This document shows, one piece after another, positions 8,545 through 18,678 of a DNA stretch of 64,000 bases; position 1 is the stretch's first letter; the number at the start of each line of letters is the position of its first letter. The stretch spans positions 62,001-126,000 of the forward strand of contig NZ_JAIXHL010000008.1 of the NCBI RefSeq assembly GCF_030145815.1, read 5' to 3'. The notes under the pieces were generated by a model. The model was not told the origin of the DNA and did not search any database. It saw only the letters and a program-made list of their open reading frames with translations. The DNA comes from Sphingomonas sp. (GTDB taxonomy: Bacteria > Pseudomonadota > Alphaproteobacteria > Sphingomonadales > Sphingomonadaceae). The position numbers and the translations under genes were made by a program.

Positions 8545-10770
8545 ATGAAGCGTCTCTATCCGTCTGTCCGCACGATTCTGACCGCCGGCGCCGCATTGAG
8601 CGCGCTCGCCTCGGTCCCTGCCATGGCGCAGGAAGCACCCGTCGACGAAGCCGCCGAAACGCAGGACAGCGGCGAAATCGTCGTCACGGCGCGCCGTCGC
8701 GAAGAAAGCCTGATCGACGTGCCGATCTCGATGTCGGTCGTCACTGGCGACTCGCTGGTCAAGAGCGGCGCAGCCGACATCACCGCGCTGCAGGACAAGA
8801 CCCCGAACCTGACGCTGCAGATCGCGCGCGGTTCGAACTCGACCCTGATCGCGTTCAGCCGCGGCGTGGGTCAGCAGGATCCGCTGTGGGGCTTCGAACC
8901 CGGCGTCGCGCTGTATATCGACGATGTCTATGTCGCGCGTCCGCAGGGCGCGGTGCTCGACATTTTCGACGTCGAGCGGGTCGAAGTGCTGCGCGGGCCG
9001 CAGGGCACGCTCTATGGCCGCAACACCATCGGCGGCGCGGTGAAGTATGTCACCCGCCGTCTGGGTAACGACTTCAAGGCGTCGTTCCGCGGTTCCTATG
9101 GCTCGTACAACCAGGTCGATCTGGTCGGACAGGTCGTGGTCCCGGTCGGCGACACGCTGTCGCTCGGCGCGGCGGTCGCGCAGTACTGGCGCGACGGCTT
9201 CGGCACCAACCTCACCACTGGCGCCGAACATTATAACAAGGACGTGTTCGCCACCCGCCTGTCGGCCGAATTCACCCCGACCGACAACATCTTCGTGCGC
9301 GTCGCGGGCGATCGCGTGCTCGACCGGTCGAACCCGCGTCACGGCACCCGCCTGCTGCCCAACGGCACCGACCCGATCTACGCCCCGACCGCAAGCGTCT
9401 ATGACACGCGTGCAGGGATCGGCGATGACAACCGCGTCGAAACGCGTGGGCTTTCGGTGACCGGCGAAATCGGCCTGTCGGACGAACTGACCTTCAAGAC
9501 CATCACCGCCTGGCGCGACGGCAGCACCGACACGGTGATCGATTTCGACAACACGATCCTGCCGACGCTCGACATCCCGGCGGAATATTCGGACCGCCAG
9601 TTCACCCAGGAACTCCAGCTGCTGTATGAAGGCGATCGTCTGCAGGGCGTGTTCGGCCTCTATTACCTCAACGGTCGCGCGAGCGGCGCGTTCGACACCG
9701 TCGTCGGCCTCGCCAATTTGACCACGCTGACTGCGGGTGAGGTGTTTACCAAGAGCTATGCCGCGTTCGGCGATTTCAGCTTCGACGTGACCGACCAGTT
9801 CAAGATCTCGGCCGGCCTGCGCTACACCCGCGACGAAAAGACCGGCACCGTGTTCCGTCGCAACTATACCGGCATCCGTTCGCCCCGCTTCGGCAATGCC
9901 GCTGCGGTCCCGGGCCTGATCCGGTCGGATTATACCAACAGCCGCGACTTCGAAAAGCTGACCCCGCGCATCAGCCTGAGCTACCAGCCGAACGCCGACC
10001 TCAACATCTATGCCAGCTATGGCAAGGGTTATAAGTCGGGCGGGTTCGACATGCGCGGCGACGCGATCCTGACCCCCACGACGGTCAACGGTTACGAGCC
10101 CGAGACGATCGACAGCTACGAACTCGGTATGAAGGGCGCGTTCCTCGACCGCACCCTGTTCGTGAACCTCGCCGGCTTCTTCTCGAACTACAAGGATCAG
10201 CAGGTCACCATCCAGGTGCCGGCACTGCCCAGCGGCATCGCCAGCTTCGTCGATAACGCGGGCAAGGGCGAGATTTACGGCTTCGAGCTCGAAACCCGCA
10301 TGGTCCCGTCGCGCCACTTCCAGGCGAGCGTCGTGGTCGGCTACACCAATGCCGATTACAAGGAGTTCTTCACCTTCATCGGCGGTGGCACCACCCCGGT
10401 CGACGTGTCGAACGCGCGCGATTTCCAGAACACGCCGGAATGGACCGCCAATGCCTCGTTCACCTGGTCGAACGATGTCGCGGGCGGCGTGCTCGCCTTC
10501 ACCCCCGCCGTCTCGCTGCGCAGCGACACCCAGATGTTCGAACTGGCGACCCCGGCGCTGGATCAGGACGGCTATGCCCTGGTCGACGCCTCGCTCAACT
10601 GGACCTCGGGCGATGGCCGCTATCGCCTCGGTGTTGCGGCGCGCAACCTGACCGACGCGCGCTATCGCGTCGGCGGCTACAACTTCCCGGGCGCACTCAC
10701 CGGCAACTCGGTGATCGGCTATTACGGCCCGCCGCGTACGTTCACCGGCACGTTCGAGATCAAGTTCTGA
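8545..10770 (+). CDS. TonB-dependent outer-membrane receptor
   Basis: A 741-residue outer-membrane transporter. A signal peptide ends near AMAQEAP (about 29-33). A TonB-box-like stretch EIVVTARRREESLIDVPIS follows. The plug domain contains VERVEVLRGPQGTLYGRNTIGG, the hallmark of the family, and a 22-strand beta barrel ends in the aromatic-rich TFTGTFEIKF. The plug and barrel resemble the Sphingomonad receptors for small organic substrates more than siderophore receptors, but the substrate is unknown. It is preceded by GGGGAGGAAAG and is followed, after a terminator, by an MFS permease on the same strand. Confidence 0.92.
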   Translation: MKRLYPSVRTILTAGAALSALASVPAMAQEAPVDEAAETQDSGEIVVTARRREESLIDVPISMSVVTGDSLVKSGAADITALQDKTPNLTLQIARGSNSTLIAFSRGVGQQDPLWGFEPGVALYIDDVYVARPQGAVLDIFDVERVEVLRGPQGTLYGRNTIGGAVKYVTRRLGNDFKASFRGSYGSYNQVDLVGQVVVPVGDTLSLGAAVAQYWRDGFGTNLTTGAEHYNKDVFATRLSAEFTPTDNIFVRVAGDRVLDRSNPRHGTRLLPNGTDPIYAPTASVYDTRAGIGDDNRVETRGLSVTGEIGLSDELTFKTITAWRDGSTDTVIDFDNTILPTLDIPAEYSDRQFTQELQLLYEGDRLQGVFGLYYLNGRASGAFDTVVGLANLTTLTAGEVFTKSYAAFGDFSFDVTDQFKISAGLRYTRDEKTGTVFRRNYTGIRSPRFGNAAAVPGLIRSDYTNSRDFEKLTPRISLSYQPNADLNIYASYGKGYKSGGFDMRGDAILTPTTVNGYEPETIDSYELGMKGAFLDRTLFVNLAGFFSNYKDQQVTIQVPALPSGIASFVDNAGKGEIYGFELETRMVPSRHFQASVVVGYTNADYKEFFTFIGGGTTPVDVSNARDFQNTPEWTANASFTWSNDVAGGVLAFTPAVSLRSDTQMFELATPALDQDGYALVDASLNWTSGDGRYRLGVAARNLTDARYRVGGYNFPGALTGNSVIGYYGPPRTFTGTFEIKF

Positions 10771-10803
10771 TCGCTTTCATGCTTTGAGTTTGCCAGACTG
10801 ATC

Positions 10804-10842
10804 GGGCCGGGCGTCGAAAGGGGGCGTCCGGCCCATTTTTTT
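10804..10842 (+). terminator. Rho-independent terminator after the TonB receptor
   Basis: GGGCCGGGCG pairs with CGTCCGGCCC (one G-T pair) around a short loop, followed by ATTTTTTTT. It lies 34 bases after the receptor stop and before the MFS ribosome site. The MFS gene must therefore be read through or have its own start. Confidence 0.8.
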
Positions 10843-10854
10843 AGGGGAGAGGGT

Positions 10855-12135
10855 ATGAGCGCCACCAACGGGGCGGCACCGACGACGCAGGGCCATGGCA
10901 CGCCGGGCTATCGCGCGGTGGTGCTGGCGATGCTGCTGCTGGTCTATACCTTCAACTTTCTCGACCGGCAGATCCTCGGCATCCTCGCCGTGCCGATCAA
11001 GGCGGACCTCGGCCTCACCGATACCCAGCTCGGCGCGCTTGGCGGCATCGCCTTCGCCTTTCTCTATTCGACGCTCGGTGTGCCACTGGCATTGCTCGCT
11101 GACCGCACCAGCCGCACCTGGGTGGTGACGATCTCGCTGACGGTGTGGAGCGGCTTCACCGCCCTGTGCGGCCTCGCCAACAGCTTCTGGACCCTGTTCC
11201 TCTACCGCCTTGGCGTCGGGGTGGGTGAAGCGGGCGGCGTTGCGCCGTCCTACGCGATCATCGCCGACTATTTCCCCCAGCATCAGCGCGCCCGCGCGCT
11301 TGCCATCTATTCGCTCGGCATCCCGATCGGCCTCGCCTCGGGCACGTTGCTTGGCGCGTGGATCGCGAAGACCGTCGACTGGCGCTGGGCGTTCATCGTC
11401 GTCGGTCTGGCCGGCGTCGTCATCGCCCCCTTCTTCCGCATGATCGTCAAGGAACCACCGCGCCCCGTCGCCACCACCGCCGCCACGCGCGCGCCGATCG
11501 GGCAGGTATTCGGCATCCTCGCCAAAAAGCCCAGCTTCTGGTTGATGGCGATCGGCGCGGGGTTCAGCTCGATGTGCGGCTATGGCCTCGCGTTTTGGGC
11601 GCCGACCTTCTTCGTGCGCAGCTTCGGCTTCGACCTCACGACCACCAGCTATTTCTTCGGTTCGATCCTGCTGGTCGGCGGCACCATCGGGGTATTCATG
11701 GGCGGGGTACTCGCCGACCGGCTCGGCGGAAGCGACCGCGGCGCCTATGCCAAGCTTCCGGCGATTGCCTGGCTGGTCTGCGTCCCGCTGTTCGCCGGCG
11801 GGTTCCTGACCGACAATGTGACGCTGGCCTGGTTCCTGTTCCTGATCCCGAACGGCCTCAACATCCTGTGGCTCGGCCCGGTGACCACCGCGATCCAGAA
11901 CCTCGTGCCCCCGCAGATGCGCGCGACGGCGAGCGCCAGCTTCCTGCTGATCAACAATCTGATCGGGTTGGGCGCGGGCTCATGGGCGATGGGCGCGATG
12001 TCGGACGCGATGACTGCCAGCTATGGCAACGAAGCGCTGCGCTACTCGGCGGTCACGGCGCTGTCCTTCTACGTCATCGCGGCGGTGCTGATGCTCTTCG
12101 CCGTCCGCACCCTGCGCAAGGACTGGGTGGAGTAA
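10855..12135 (+). CDS. MFS transporter
   Basis: A 426-residue permease with about 12 hydrophobic segments. The first loop after TM1-2 (FLDRQILGILAVPIKADLGL) and GVGVGEAGGVAPSYAIIADYF are typical of the anion or organic-acid (ACS-like) and spinster-like MFS groups common in Sphingomonads. It begins at ATG 10855 after AGGGGAGAGGG. It lies next to the TetR-regulated TonB receptor, which suggests outer- and inner-membrane steps for the same compound; the compound is not identifiable. Confidence 0.85.
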   Translation: MSATNGAAPTTQGHGTPGYRAVVLAMLLLVYTFNFLDRQILGILAVPIKADLGLTDTQLGALGGIAFAFLYSTLGVPLALLADRTSRTWVVTISLTVWSGFTALCGLANSFWTLFLYRLGVGVGEAGGVAPSYAIIADYFPQHQRARALAIYSLGIPIGLASGTLLGAWIAKTVDWRWAFIVVGLAGVVIAPFFRMIVKEPPRPVATTAATRAPIGQVFGILAKKPSFWLMAIGAGFSSMCGYGLAFWAPTFFVRSFGFDLTTTSYFFGSILLVGGTIGVFMGGVLADRLGGSDRGAYAKLPAIAWLVCVPLFAGGFLTDNVTLAWFLFLIPNGLNILWLGPVTTAIQNLVPPQMRATASASFLLINNLIGLGAGSWAMGAMSDAMTASYGNEALRYSAVTALSFYVIAAVLMLFAVRTLRKDWVE

Positions 12136-12141
12136 GAAAAT

Positions 12142-12265
12142 CCTCCCCCGCAAGGGGGAGGTGGCGCCGAAGGCGACGGAGGGGGAGGACGGCTGCGTCC
12201 TCTCGCCCGTCGTGCTTCCTCCCCCTCCGTCAGCTATGCTGACACCTCCCCCTTGCGGGGGAGGA
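12142..12265. repeat. Paired CCTCCCCC hairpin repeat (REP/BIME-like), copy A
   Basis: A hairpin unit CCTCCCCCGCAAGGGGGAGG, then a GGCGCCGAAGGCGACGGAGG segment, a short centre, and the same units in inverted order ending CCCCTTGCGGGGGAGG. The whole 124 bases can fold on itself. It fills the gap between the convergent MFS and bkdB genes. Related copies are at 26685, 28473 and 28629. Confidence 0.85.
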
Positions 12266-12275
12266 TTAGCGGGTC

Positions 12276-13592
12276 TCAATCCGCGAACAACAACACCGGC
12301 GTCTCGAGCAGCTTGCGCAGCGCCTGGACATAGCTCGCGGCGTCCCAGCCATCGACCACGCGGTGGTCGCAGCTGATCGACAGGTTCATCAACTTGGCGC
12401 GCACGATGTCGTCGCCGACGAACACCGGCCGCTCGACGATCTTGTTCGGGCCGATGATCGCGACCTCGGGCCGGTTGATCACCGGCGTCGTCGCGATTCC
12501 GCCGAGCGGGCCGAGCGAAGTGATTGTAATCGTCCCGCCCTGCAGCTCTTCCGACTTGATCTTGCCGGTGCGCGCGGCTTCCGCGAGGCGGCCGATCTCG
12601 CTCGCCAGCTGCCAGACATTCATGTCCTGCGCGTCGCGGATGACCGGCACGGTCAGGCCCGCATCGGTTTGCGTCGCCATGCCCATGTGCACGCGCCCAT
12701 GGCGCGTCACCACGCCACCCTCGTCATCATAGCGGGCATTGAGCATCGGGAAGTCGGGCAGGGTGCGACAGATCGCGACGATCAGGAACGGCAGCATCGT
12801 CAGCTTGGGCCGCGATCCGCGATTGGCGTTGAGGTCGGCGCGCATCGCCTCCAGCGCGGTCACGTCGATCTCGTCGACATAGGTAAAGTGCGGAATCGCG
12901 CGCTTCGCCGCCGCCATATTCTCGGCGATGCGGCGACGCATCCCGATCACCTTGACCGCCTCGTCCTCCCGCGCCCGGCTGGCGTGCGGCGCGTGGTAGC
13001 CCTGCCCGCTGCCATAGCGCAGATAGGCGTCGAGATCGGAATGGCGGATATGCTGCCCGTCATGCTTCACTTCGGCCAGGTCGACGCCAAGGTCCTTGGC
13101 CCGTGCGCGGACTGCCGGGGAGGCGAGGACGTGCTTCGCGACCGGAGCCTGCTCCTCCGCTCCGTTTGCCCTGAGCTTGTCGAAGGGCTGCGCGACCACT
13201 TCGGTCGCGGCAGGTGCTTCGACAGGCTCAGCACGAACGGGGGTTGGCGCTTCGACCACTTCCGGAACCCCCGGCGTCTCCGCCTCAACCTGTTCCTCGA
13301 CCGCCTCGGCTACGGGAGCCTCCGCAGCCGGCGCCTCCTCCGCCACCGCCTCGTCAGTCTCCACCACCATCAGCGACGCGCCAATCGCGACCTGATCACC
13401 AACCTCACCGGCCAGCTCGACCACCACGCCCGACACCGGCGATTCCATTTCGACGGTCGCCTTGTCGGTCATCATGTCGGCGACCTGCTGATCCTCCTCG
13501 ATCCGGTCGCCCACCTTGACGTGCCAGACGACGATCTCGGCCTCGGCGATGCCTTCGCCAATGTCCGGAAGACGAAACGTAAAGCGCGCCAT
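12276..13592 (-). CDS. bkdB: Branched-chain 2-oxoacid dehydrogenase E2 (dihydrolipoyl acyltransferase)
   Basis: A 438-residue E2 core enzyme that moves the acyl group from E1 to CoA. Order: lipoyl domain (1-80) with lipoyl Lys44 in MMTDKATVEME; a long Ala/Glu/Pro linker; the peripheral subunit-binding domain (LASPAVRARAKDLGVDLAEV); and the catalytic domain ending with SCDHRVVDGWDAA, whose His is catalytic. The start is MARFTFRLPDIGEG at 13592, where lipoyl domains begin; the longer frame to 13661 is rejected. The linker contains an in-frame REP-type palindrome. The gene follows bkdA2 by 5 bases. No E3 gene is nearby. Confidence 0.93.
   Translation of the reverse strand: MARFTFRLPDIGEGIAEAEIVVWHVKVGDRIEEDQQVADMMTDKATVEMESPVSGVVVELAGEVGDQVAIGASLMVVETDEAVAEEAPAAEAPVAEAVEEQVEAETPGVPEVVEAPTPVRAEPVEAPAATEVVAQPFDKLRANGAEEQAPVAKHVLASPAVRARAKDLGVDLAEVKHDGQHIRHSDLDAYLRYGSGQGYHAPHASRAREDEAVKVIGMRRRIAENMAAAKRAIPHFTYVDEIDVTALEAMRADLNANRGSRPKLTMLPFLIVAICRTLPDFPMLNARYDDEGGVVTRHGRVHMGMATQTDAGLTVPVIRDAQDMNVWQLASEIGRLAEAARTGKIKSEELQGGTITITSLGPLGGIATTPVINRPEVAIIGPNKIVERPVFVGDDIVRAKLMNLSISCDHRVVDGWDAASYVQALRKLLETPVLLFAD
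13162..13240. repeat. REP-type inverted repeat inside the bkdB linker
   Basis: The arm CCGTTTGCCCTGAGCTTGTC starts at 13162 and runs to 13186. Its near-complement is at 13216-13240, with a 29-base loop. Sequences of this CTGAGC-TTGTCGAAG type are common intergenic repeats in Sphingomonads. Here both arms are translated in bkdB, giving PVRAEPVEAP and QPFDKLRANGAE within the flexible linker. Confidence 0.8.
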
Positions 13593-13597
13593 GCCGA

Positions 13598-14656
13598 TCA
13601 GTCCTTCAGGAGTTTTTTCAAAGCCTGTCCAATACGGACCGGCCCGGGGAAATAAGCCCATTCAAGGCTATGGGGATACGGCGTGTCAAAGCCGGTGACG
13701 CGCTCGACCGGCGCTTCGAGGTGATAGAAACACCGCTCCTGCACCAGCGCCGACAGCTCCGCGCCGAAGCCGCCGGTGCGGGTCGCCTCATGCACCACCA
13801 TGCAGCGCCCGGTCTTCTTCACCGACTCCTCGATCGTGTCGATGTCGAGCGGCACCAAAGTGCGCAGGTCGATGATCTCGGCGTCCACGCCCATTTCCTC
13901 GACCGTCGCCTTCACCACATGCACCATCGTGCCATAGGCCAGCACGGTCAGCGCAGTGCCCGGCCGCACGATCGCCGCCTTGCCCAGCTCGATGCGGTAA
14001 TAGCCCTCGGGCACCGCGCCGCCGGGATGCTTCGACCAGTTTTCCGCCGGGCGATCCCAATGGCCGTTAAACGGGCCGTTATAGATGCGCTTGGGCTCGA
14101 AGAAGATGACCGGATCATTGTCTTCGATCGACGCGATCAACAGTCCCTTGGCGTCATAGGGCGTCGACGGGATCACCGTCTTCACGCCCGACACATGGGT
14201 AAAGATGCCCTCCGGCGACTGGCTGTGCGTCTGTCCGCCGAAAATGCCGCCGCCGAACGGCGAACGCACCGTCAGCGGGGCGGTGAACTGCCCCGCCGAA
14301 CGATAGCGCAGCCGCGCTGCCTCACTCACCAGCTGGTCGAGCGCCGGGTAGATATAGTCGGCGAACTGGATCTCCGGCACCGGGCGCAGGCCGTATGCGC
14401 CCATGCCGATTGCCACGCCGATGATGCCGCATTCGGTGATCGGCGTGTCGAACACGCGGGTCTTGCCATATTTCGCCTGCAGTCCGGCAGTGGCGCGGAA
14501 CACGCCGCCGAAATAGCCGACATCCTCGCCCATCACGACCACATCGGGATCGCGCGCCATCATCACGTCCATGGCGGAATTGATCGCCTGGATCATGTTC
14601 ATCCGCACGGTGTCGCCGGTCTCGCCGGAGGCGGAGGTTTCGATCACGTCGCTCAT
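13598..14656 (-). CDS. bkdA2: Branched-chain 2-oxoacid dehydrogenase E1 beta subunit
   Basis: A 352-residue transketolase-like beta subunit that completes the thiamine diphosphate site of E1. Typical motifs are VVVMGEDVGYFGGVFRAT, VFDTPITECGIIGVAIGMG, and PEIQFADYIYPALDQLVSE. The start is ATG at 14656, with GAGGAAGG just upstream, and it overlaps the E1 alpha stop as ATGA; the frame open to 15064 is shadow sequence of E1 alpha. It works with the flanking bkdA1 and bkdB in valine, leucine and isoleucine breakdown. Confidence 0.93.
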   Translation of the reverse strand: MSDVIETSASGETGDTVRMNMIQAINSAMDVMMARDPDVVVMGEDVGYFGGVFRATAGLQAKYGKTRVFDTPITECGIIGVAIGMGAYGLRPVPEIQFADYIYPALDQLVSEAARLRYRSAGQFTAPLTVRSPFGGGIFGGQTHSQSPEGIFTHVSGVKTVIPSTPYDAKGLLIASIEDNDPVIFFEPKRIYNGPFNGHWDRPAENWSKHPGGAVPEGYYRIELGKAAIVRPGTALTVLAYGTMVHVVKATVEEMGVDAEIIDLRTLVPLDIDTIEESVKKTGRCMVVHEATRTGGFGAELSALVQERCFYHLEAPVERVTGFDTPYPHSLEWAYFPGPVRIGQALKKLLKD

Positions 14657-15936
14657 GCCTTCCTCGCCCATGGACGCCCGCTCGCCTCTTCCTCGTCCAG
14701 CATCTGCTGGCGTTGCTCGCGCAGATGCCACGGCATTTCCTCGAACACCCCGTCGAACAGCGAATCGAGCGGCTGGTGCAGGCCATGGCCCAGGATGCCG
14801 TTCTTCTCTGCTTCCTTCTGCGATGCCTTGACCAGTTCGGCGACCTCGCGATCCATCGCCGCGTGGCGCTCTTCGTCCCACTCGCCCAACGCGATCAGGT
14901 GTGCCTTGAGCCGCGCAACGGGATCGCCCAGCGGCCAGGCGCCCGGCTCGCCCGCGCTGCGATATTGCGTCGGATCGTCGGAGGTCGAATGGCCCTCGGC
15001 GCGATAGGTGAAATGCTCGATCAGCGTCGGCCCCTGATTGGTCCGCGCGCGCTCCGCCGCCCATAAAGTCGCGGCATAGACCGCCAGCGCGTCATTGCCG
15101 TCGATCCGCAGCCCGGCCATGCCATAGCCGATCGCGCGCGCGGCAAAGGTCGTCGCCTCGGCCCCGGCGAATCCCGAAAAGCTTGAAATCGCCCATTGAT
15201 TGTTGACGACGTTGAAGATGACCGGCGCCTTGTACACCGTCGCAAAGGTCATCGCCGAGTGGAAGTCGCCCTCCGCCGTCGACCCCTCGCCGCACCAGGT
15301 CGCGGCGATCCGCGTATCGCCCTTCGCCGCGCTCGCCATCGCCCAGCCCACTGCCTGCGGATATTGCGTGGCGAGGTTGCCGGAGATCGAGAAGAACCCG
15401 TCCTCCTTCGACGAATACATGATCGGCAGCTGCTTGCCCTGCAGATTGTCGCCGCTGTTCGAATAGATCTGGTTCATCATCTGAACCAGGCTGTATCCGC
15501 GCGCGATCAGGATGCCCTGCTGGCGATAGCTGGGGAAGCACATGTCGTCGCGGCTCAGTGCATGGGTGGCGGCAATCGCCACCGCCTCTTCGCCGGTGCA
15601 CTTCATGTAGAAGCTGGTCTTGCCCTGCCGCTGCGCGCGGAACATGCGCTCGTCGAACGCGCGGACCAGCGCCATGTCGCGCAGCATCGTGCGCAGCGTG
15701 TCGGGATCGAGGCGCGGGTTCCACGGCCCGACCGCGCGACCCTCATCGTCGAGCACGCGGACCAGCGTGTAGGCCAGGTCGTGGAAGCTCGCCGGATCGG
15801 CGGCGGTATCGGGGCGGGGCTGCGCGCCGGCGGGCGGCACTTCCACGGCTGCGAAATCGACCGCATCGCCCGGCCGGAACTTGGGCTCCGGCACATGCAG
15901 GCTCAGCGGGGGCAGGTTGCGCGGGACGTCCGCCAT
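14653..15936 (-). CDS. bkdA1: Branched-chain 2-oxoacid dehydrogenase E1 alpha subunit
   Basis: A 427-residue E1 alpha subunit that decarboxylates branched 2-oxoacids using thiamine diphosphate. The cofactor motif is ATWCGEGSTAEGDFH with NNQWAIS about 30 residues later. The GEG form, rather than GDG, is usual for branched-chain complexes, which is why I prefer this over pyruvate dehydrogenase. An N-terminal extension of about 90 residues (LHVPEPKFRPGD) is also typical of the branched-chain type. It is the first gene of bkdA1-bkdA2-bkdB and diverges from prs across about 240 non-coding bases. Confidence 0.92.
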   Translation of the reverse strand: MADVPRNLPPLSLHVPEPKFRPGDAVDFAAVEVPPAGAQPRPDTAADPASFHDLAYTLVRVLDDEGRAVGPWNPRLDPDTLRTMLRDMALVRAFDERMFRAQRQGKTSFYMKCTGEEAVAIAATHALSRDDMCFPSYRQQGILIARGYSLVQMMNQIYSNSGDNLQGKQLPIMYSSKEDGFFSISGNLATQYPQAVGWAMASAAKGDTRIAATWCGEGSTAEGDFHSAMTFATVYKAPVIFNVVNNQWAISSFSGFAGAEATTFAARAIGYGMAGLRIDGNDALAVYAATLWAAERARTNQGPTLIEHFTYRAEGHSTSDDPTQYRSAGEPGAWPLGDPVARLKAHLIALGEWDEERHAAMDREVAELVKASQKEAEKNGILGHGLHQPLDSLFDGVFEEMPWHLREQRQQMLDEEEASGRPWARKA

Positions 15937-16179
15937 GCACTCTCCAGCGTCTAGAATGGCTCCGGGTCGCCCTGCGGCGCGCGGACATTTATTTCAGCGC
16001 CCGATTATATTGTTTCAACGCACCTGTCGAGATGGGTCAGCAATGCTGTCCTGACTCACCTGTGCCCACACGGGACGCCGATGCGTAGACACGCTACCCT
16101 AAACGCCCCCTTTTCGCGAGCGATCCACGTGCCTAAGGGGAAGTCAAATCCATGACACTCGCTGGGGAGCGACGCGCGT

Positions 16180-17115
<936 letters not shown>

Positions 17116-17139
17116 CGCGAGTCGCTGAGGAGGCTTTGG

Positions 17140-17403
17140 ATGAAAAAAGCACATGGCCTCCAACGCGCATTGCCTCCGCTGGCACGGGAGCAGTTGGAAT
17201 CGATGCCGACGGGGGCGCTGCTTGCGCGTCTGAAGCGCTTGCGCTGGTGCGAAGATAGTCCGGAAATAAGCGATCTTTCAGAGGATGAGCGAGCCACGGC
17301 GACTCACCTGATCCTGTTCAAGACCGACCCTGCCTGGCGTCAGGCCTATGCTGACCTCAAGGACGTTCTGGCCGGTCGCGAACATATGGACGCGAAACCA
17401 TAG
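17140..17403 (+). CDS. Hypothetical 87-residue protein
   Basis: A small, soluble, charged, mostly helical protein (MKKAHGLQRALPPLAREQ...) with no signal or membrane segment and no motif I know. The ribosome site GAGGAGG about 6-7 bases before the ATG supports it as real. It follows prs by 24 bases and could be co-transcribed. It is less GC-rich than the neighbours. Convergent with the TauE-like gene. Confidence 0.6.
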   Translation: MKKAHGLQRALPPLAREQLESMPTGALLARLKRLRWCEDSPEISDLSEDERATATHLILFKTDPAWRQAYADLKDVLAGREHMDAKP

Positions 17404-17409
17404 GCAAGT

Positions 17410-18123
17410 TCACGCCACCGCCTTCGCCACCAGCACCACGCCCACGCCGATCATCAGCCAGTAGATCGCGGTATAAAACCGCTCCGGCGATACCCGCCGC
17501 ACCAGCCATACCCCGGCAACGGTCGACGCGATCGCCACCGGCATCAGCACCGCGCTCGTCGCCAAATTCTCCCGCGTAAACTGCCCCAGCGCCAGATAGG
17601 CCGGCACCTTGATCCAGTTGACCAGCGCAAAATAGACCGCCGTGGTCCCCACCAGCATGTCGCGCGACAGTCCGCGCGGCAGCACCCAGAGCTGCCAGGG
17701 CGGCTGCCCGGCATGTGCGATCTGGCTGGTGAAGCCCGAGGCGACTCCGAACAGCGACCCCACCCATCCCGGCGAGGTCGACGCCGCTCCTGCGCCGATC
17801 CGGTCCTTCCACAACCGATATGCGCCGAACAGGATCGAGATCACCCCGACCATCGCCAGCACCGCATCCGCCGACACGCTCGCCGCGAACCCATAGCCGA
17901 GCAGGATGCCGACAATCGCTCCGGCCAGCGTCCATCCCAGCACGAACCAGTCCACGCTCCGCCGGAACGCCCACACCCCGACCACATCCTGCACGATCAG
18001 GATCGGCAACAGGATCGCCGCGGCCCGCACCGGATCGGTGGCGAACGCGATCACCGGCAGCGACAGCGCCCCAGCACCGGCAAACCCGCCCTTTGACAGC
18101 CCGAGCAAGACGACCGCCGGCAC
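17410..18123 (-). CDS. Sulfite exporter TauE/SafE family membrane protein
   Basis: A membrane protein of at least 237 residues with about 7-8 hydrophobic helices. The motif LLGLSKGGFAGAGALSLPVIA near the N-terminus and GFTSQIAHAGQPPWQLWVLP in the middle are the two repeat signatures of TauE/SafE. It probably exports sulfite or another small anion. The GTG at 18123 lacks a ribosome site. Family members usually start about 10 residues earlier (SDPLFYALAVP), and in frame there the only starts are CTG (18156, overlapping the crtZ stop) or ATT (18153). The true start may therefore be unusual. Confidence 0.8.
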   Translation of the reverse strand: MPAVVLLGLSKGGFAGAGALSLPVIAFATDPVRAAAILLPILIVQDVVGVWAFRRSVDWFVLGWTLAGAIVGILLGYGFAASVSADAVLAMVGVISILFGAYRLWKDRIGAGAASTSPGWVGSLFGVASGFTSQIAHAGQPPWQLWVLPRGLSRDMLVGTTAVYFALVNWIKVPAYLALGQFTRENLATSAVLMPVAIASTVAGVWLVRRVSPERFYTAIYWLMIGVGVVLVAKAVA

Positions 18124-18152
18124 CGCCAGCGCGTAAAAGAGCGGGTCGGAAA

Positions 18153-18656
18153 TCAGAACCGGCCGACCGGTTCACGCACCCCGGCATTACCGCGCGCCTT
18201 CAATTGCGCCTTCAGCTTCTCGGGCGGCGGGGCGTAGAGGAAGCCGAAGCTGACCGTGCCATGCTTGGTCTCGACCACATGGTGCAGCCGGTGCGCCTGG
18301 ATGATCCGCTTCATATAGTCCGACTTGGGAATGTAGCGGGTGTTCAATCGCTTGTGCACGATGATGTCGTGGAACCCGAAATAGATCGCGCCATAGGCCG
18401 CGATCCCCGCGCCGATCCACGCATAACCGACCCACCACCCCAGATGCACGGCGCCGAGCAGCAGCACGAACGACGGCACCGCAAAGATCACGGCGTAGAG
18501 ATCGTTGAGCTCCCAATTCCCCGTGCGCGGCGAATGGTGGCTTTTGTGCAGGAACCAGCCCGGCCCGTGCATCAGCCAGCGATGCGCGACATAGGCAAAC
18601 CCCTCCATGAGGGCGACGGTGAGCAGGAACAGCGCGATGCCGATTGCGGGACTCAT
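18153..18656 (-). CDS. crtZ: Beta-carotene hydroxylase
   Basis: A 167-residue membrane di-iron hydroxylase of the fatty-acid hydroxylase superfamily. The histidine clusters are all present: HRWLMHG, HKSHH, HDIIVHKR and HRLHHV. It hydroxylates the beta rings of carotenoids to zeaxanthin, on the route to the yellow Sphingomonas pigments. The start is MSPAIGIALFLL at 18656, where homologues begin; the frame open to 18989 covers the divergent gene. No other carotenoid gene is nearby. Start codons of crtZ and the divergent lipoprotein gene are 22 bases apart. Confidence 0.9.
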   Translation of the reverse strand: MSPAIGIALFLLTVALMEGFAYVAHRWLMHGPGWFLHKSHHSPRTGNWELNDLYAVIFAVPSFVLLLGAVHLGWWVGYAWIGAGIAAYGAIYFGFHDIIVHKRLNTRYIPKSDYMKRIIQAHRLHHVVETKHGTVSFGFLYAPPPEKLKAQLKARGNAGVREPVGRF

Positions 18657-18678
18657 GCGGGCGATATAGCGACGGACC

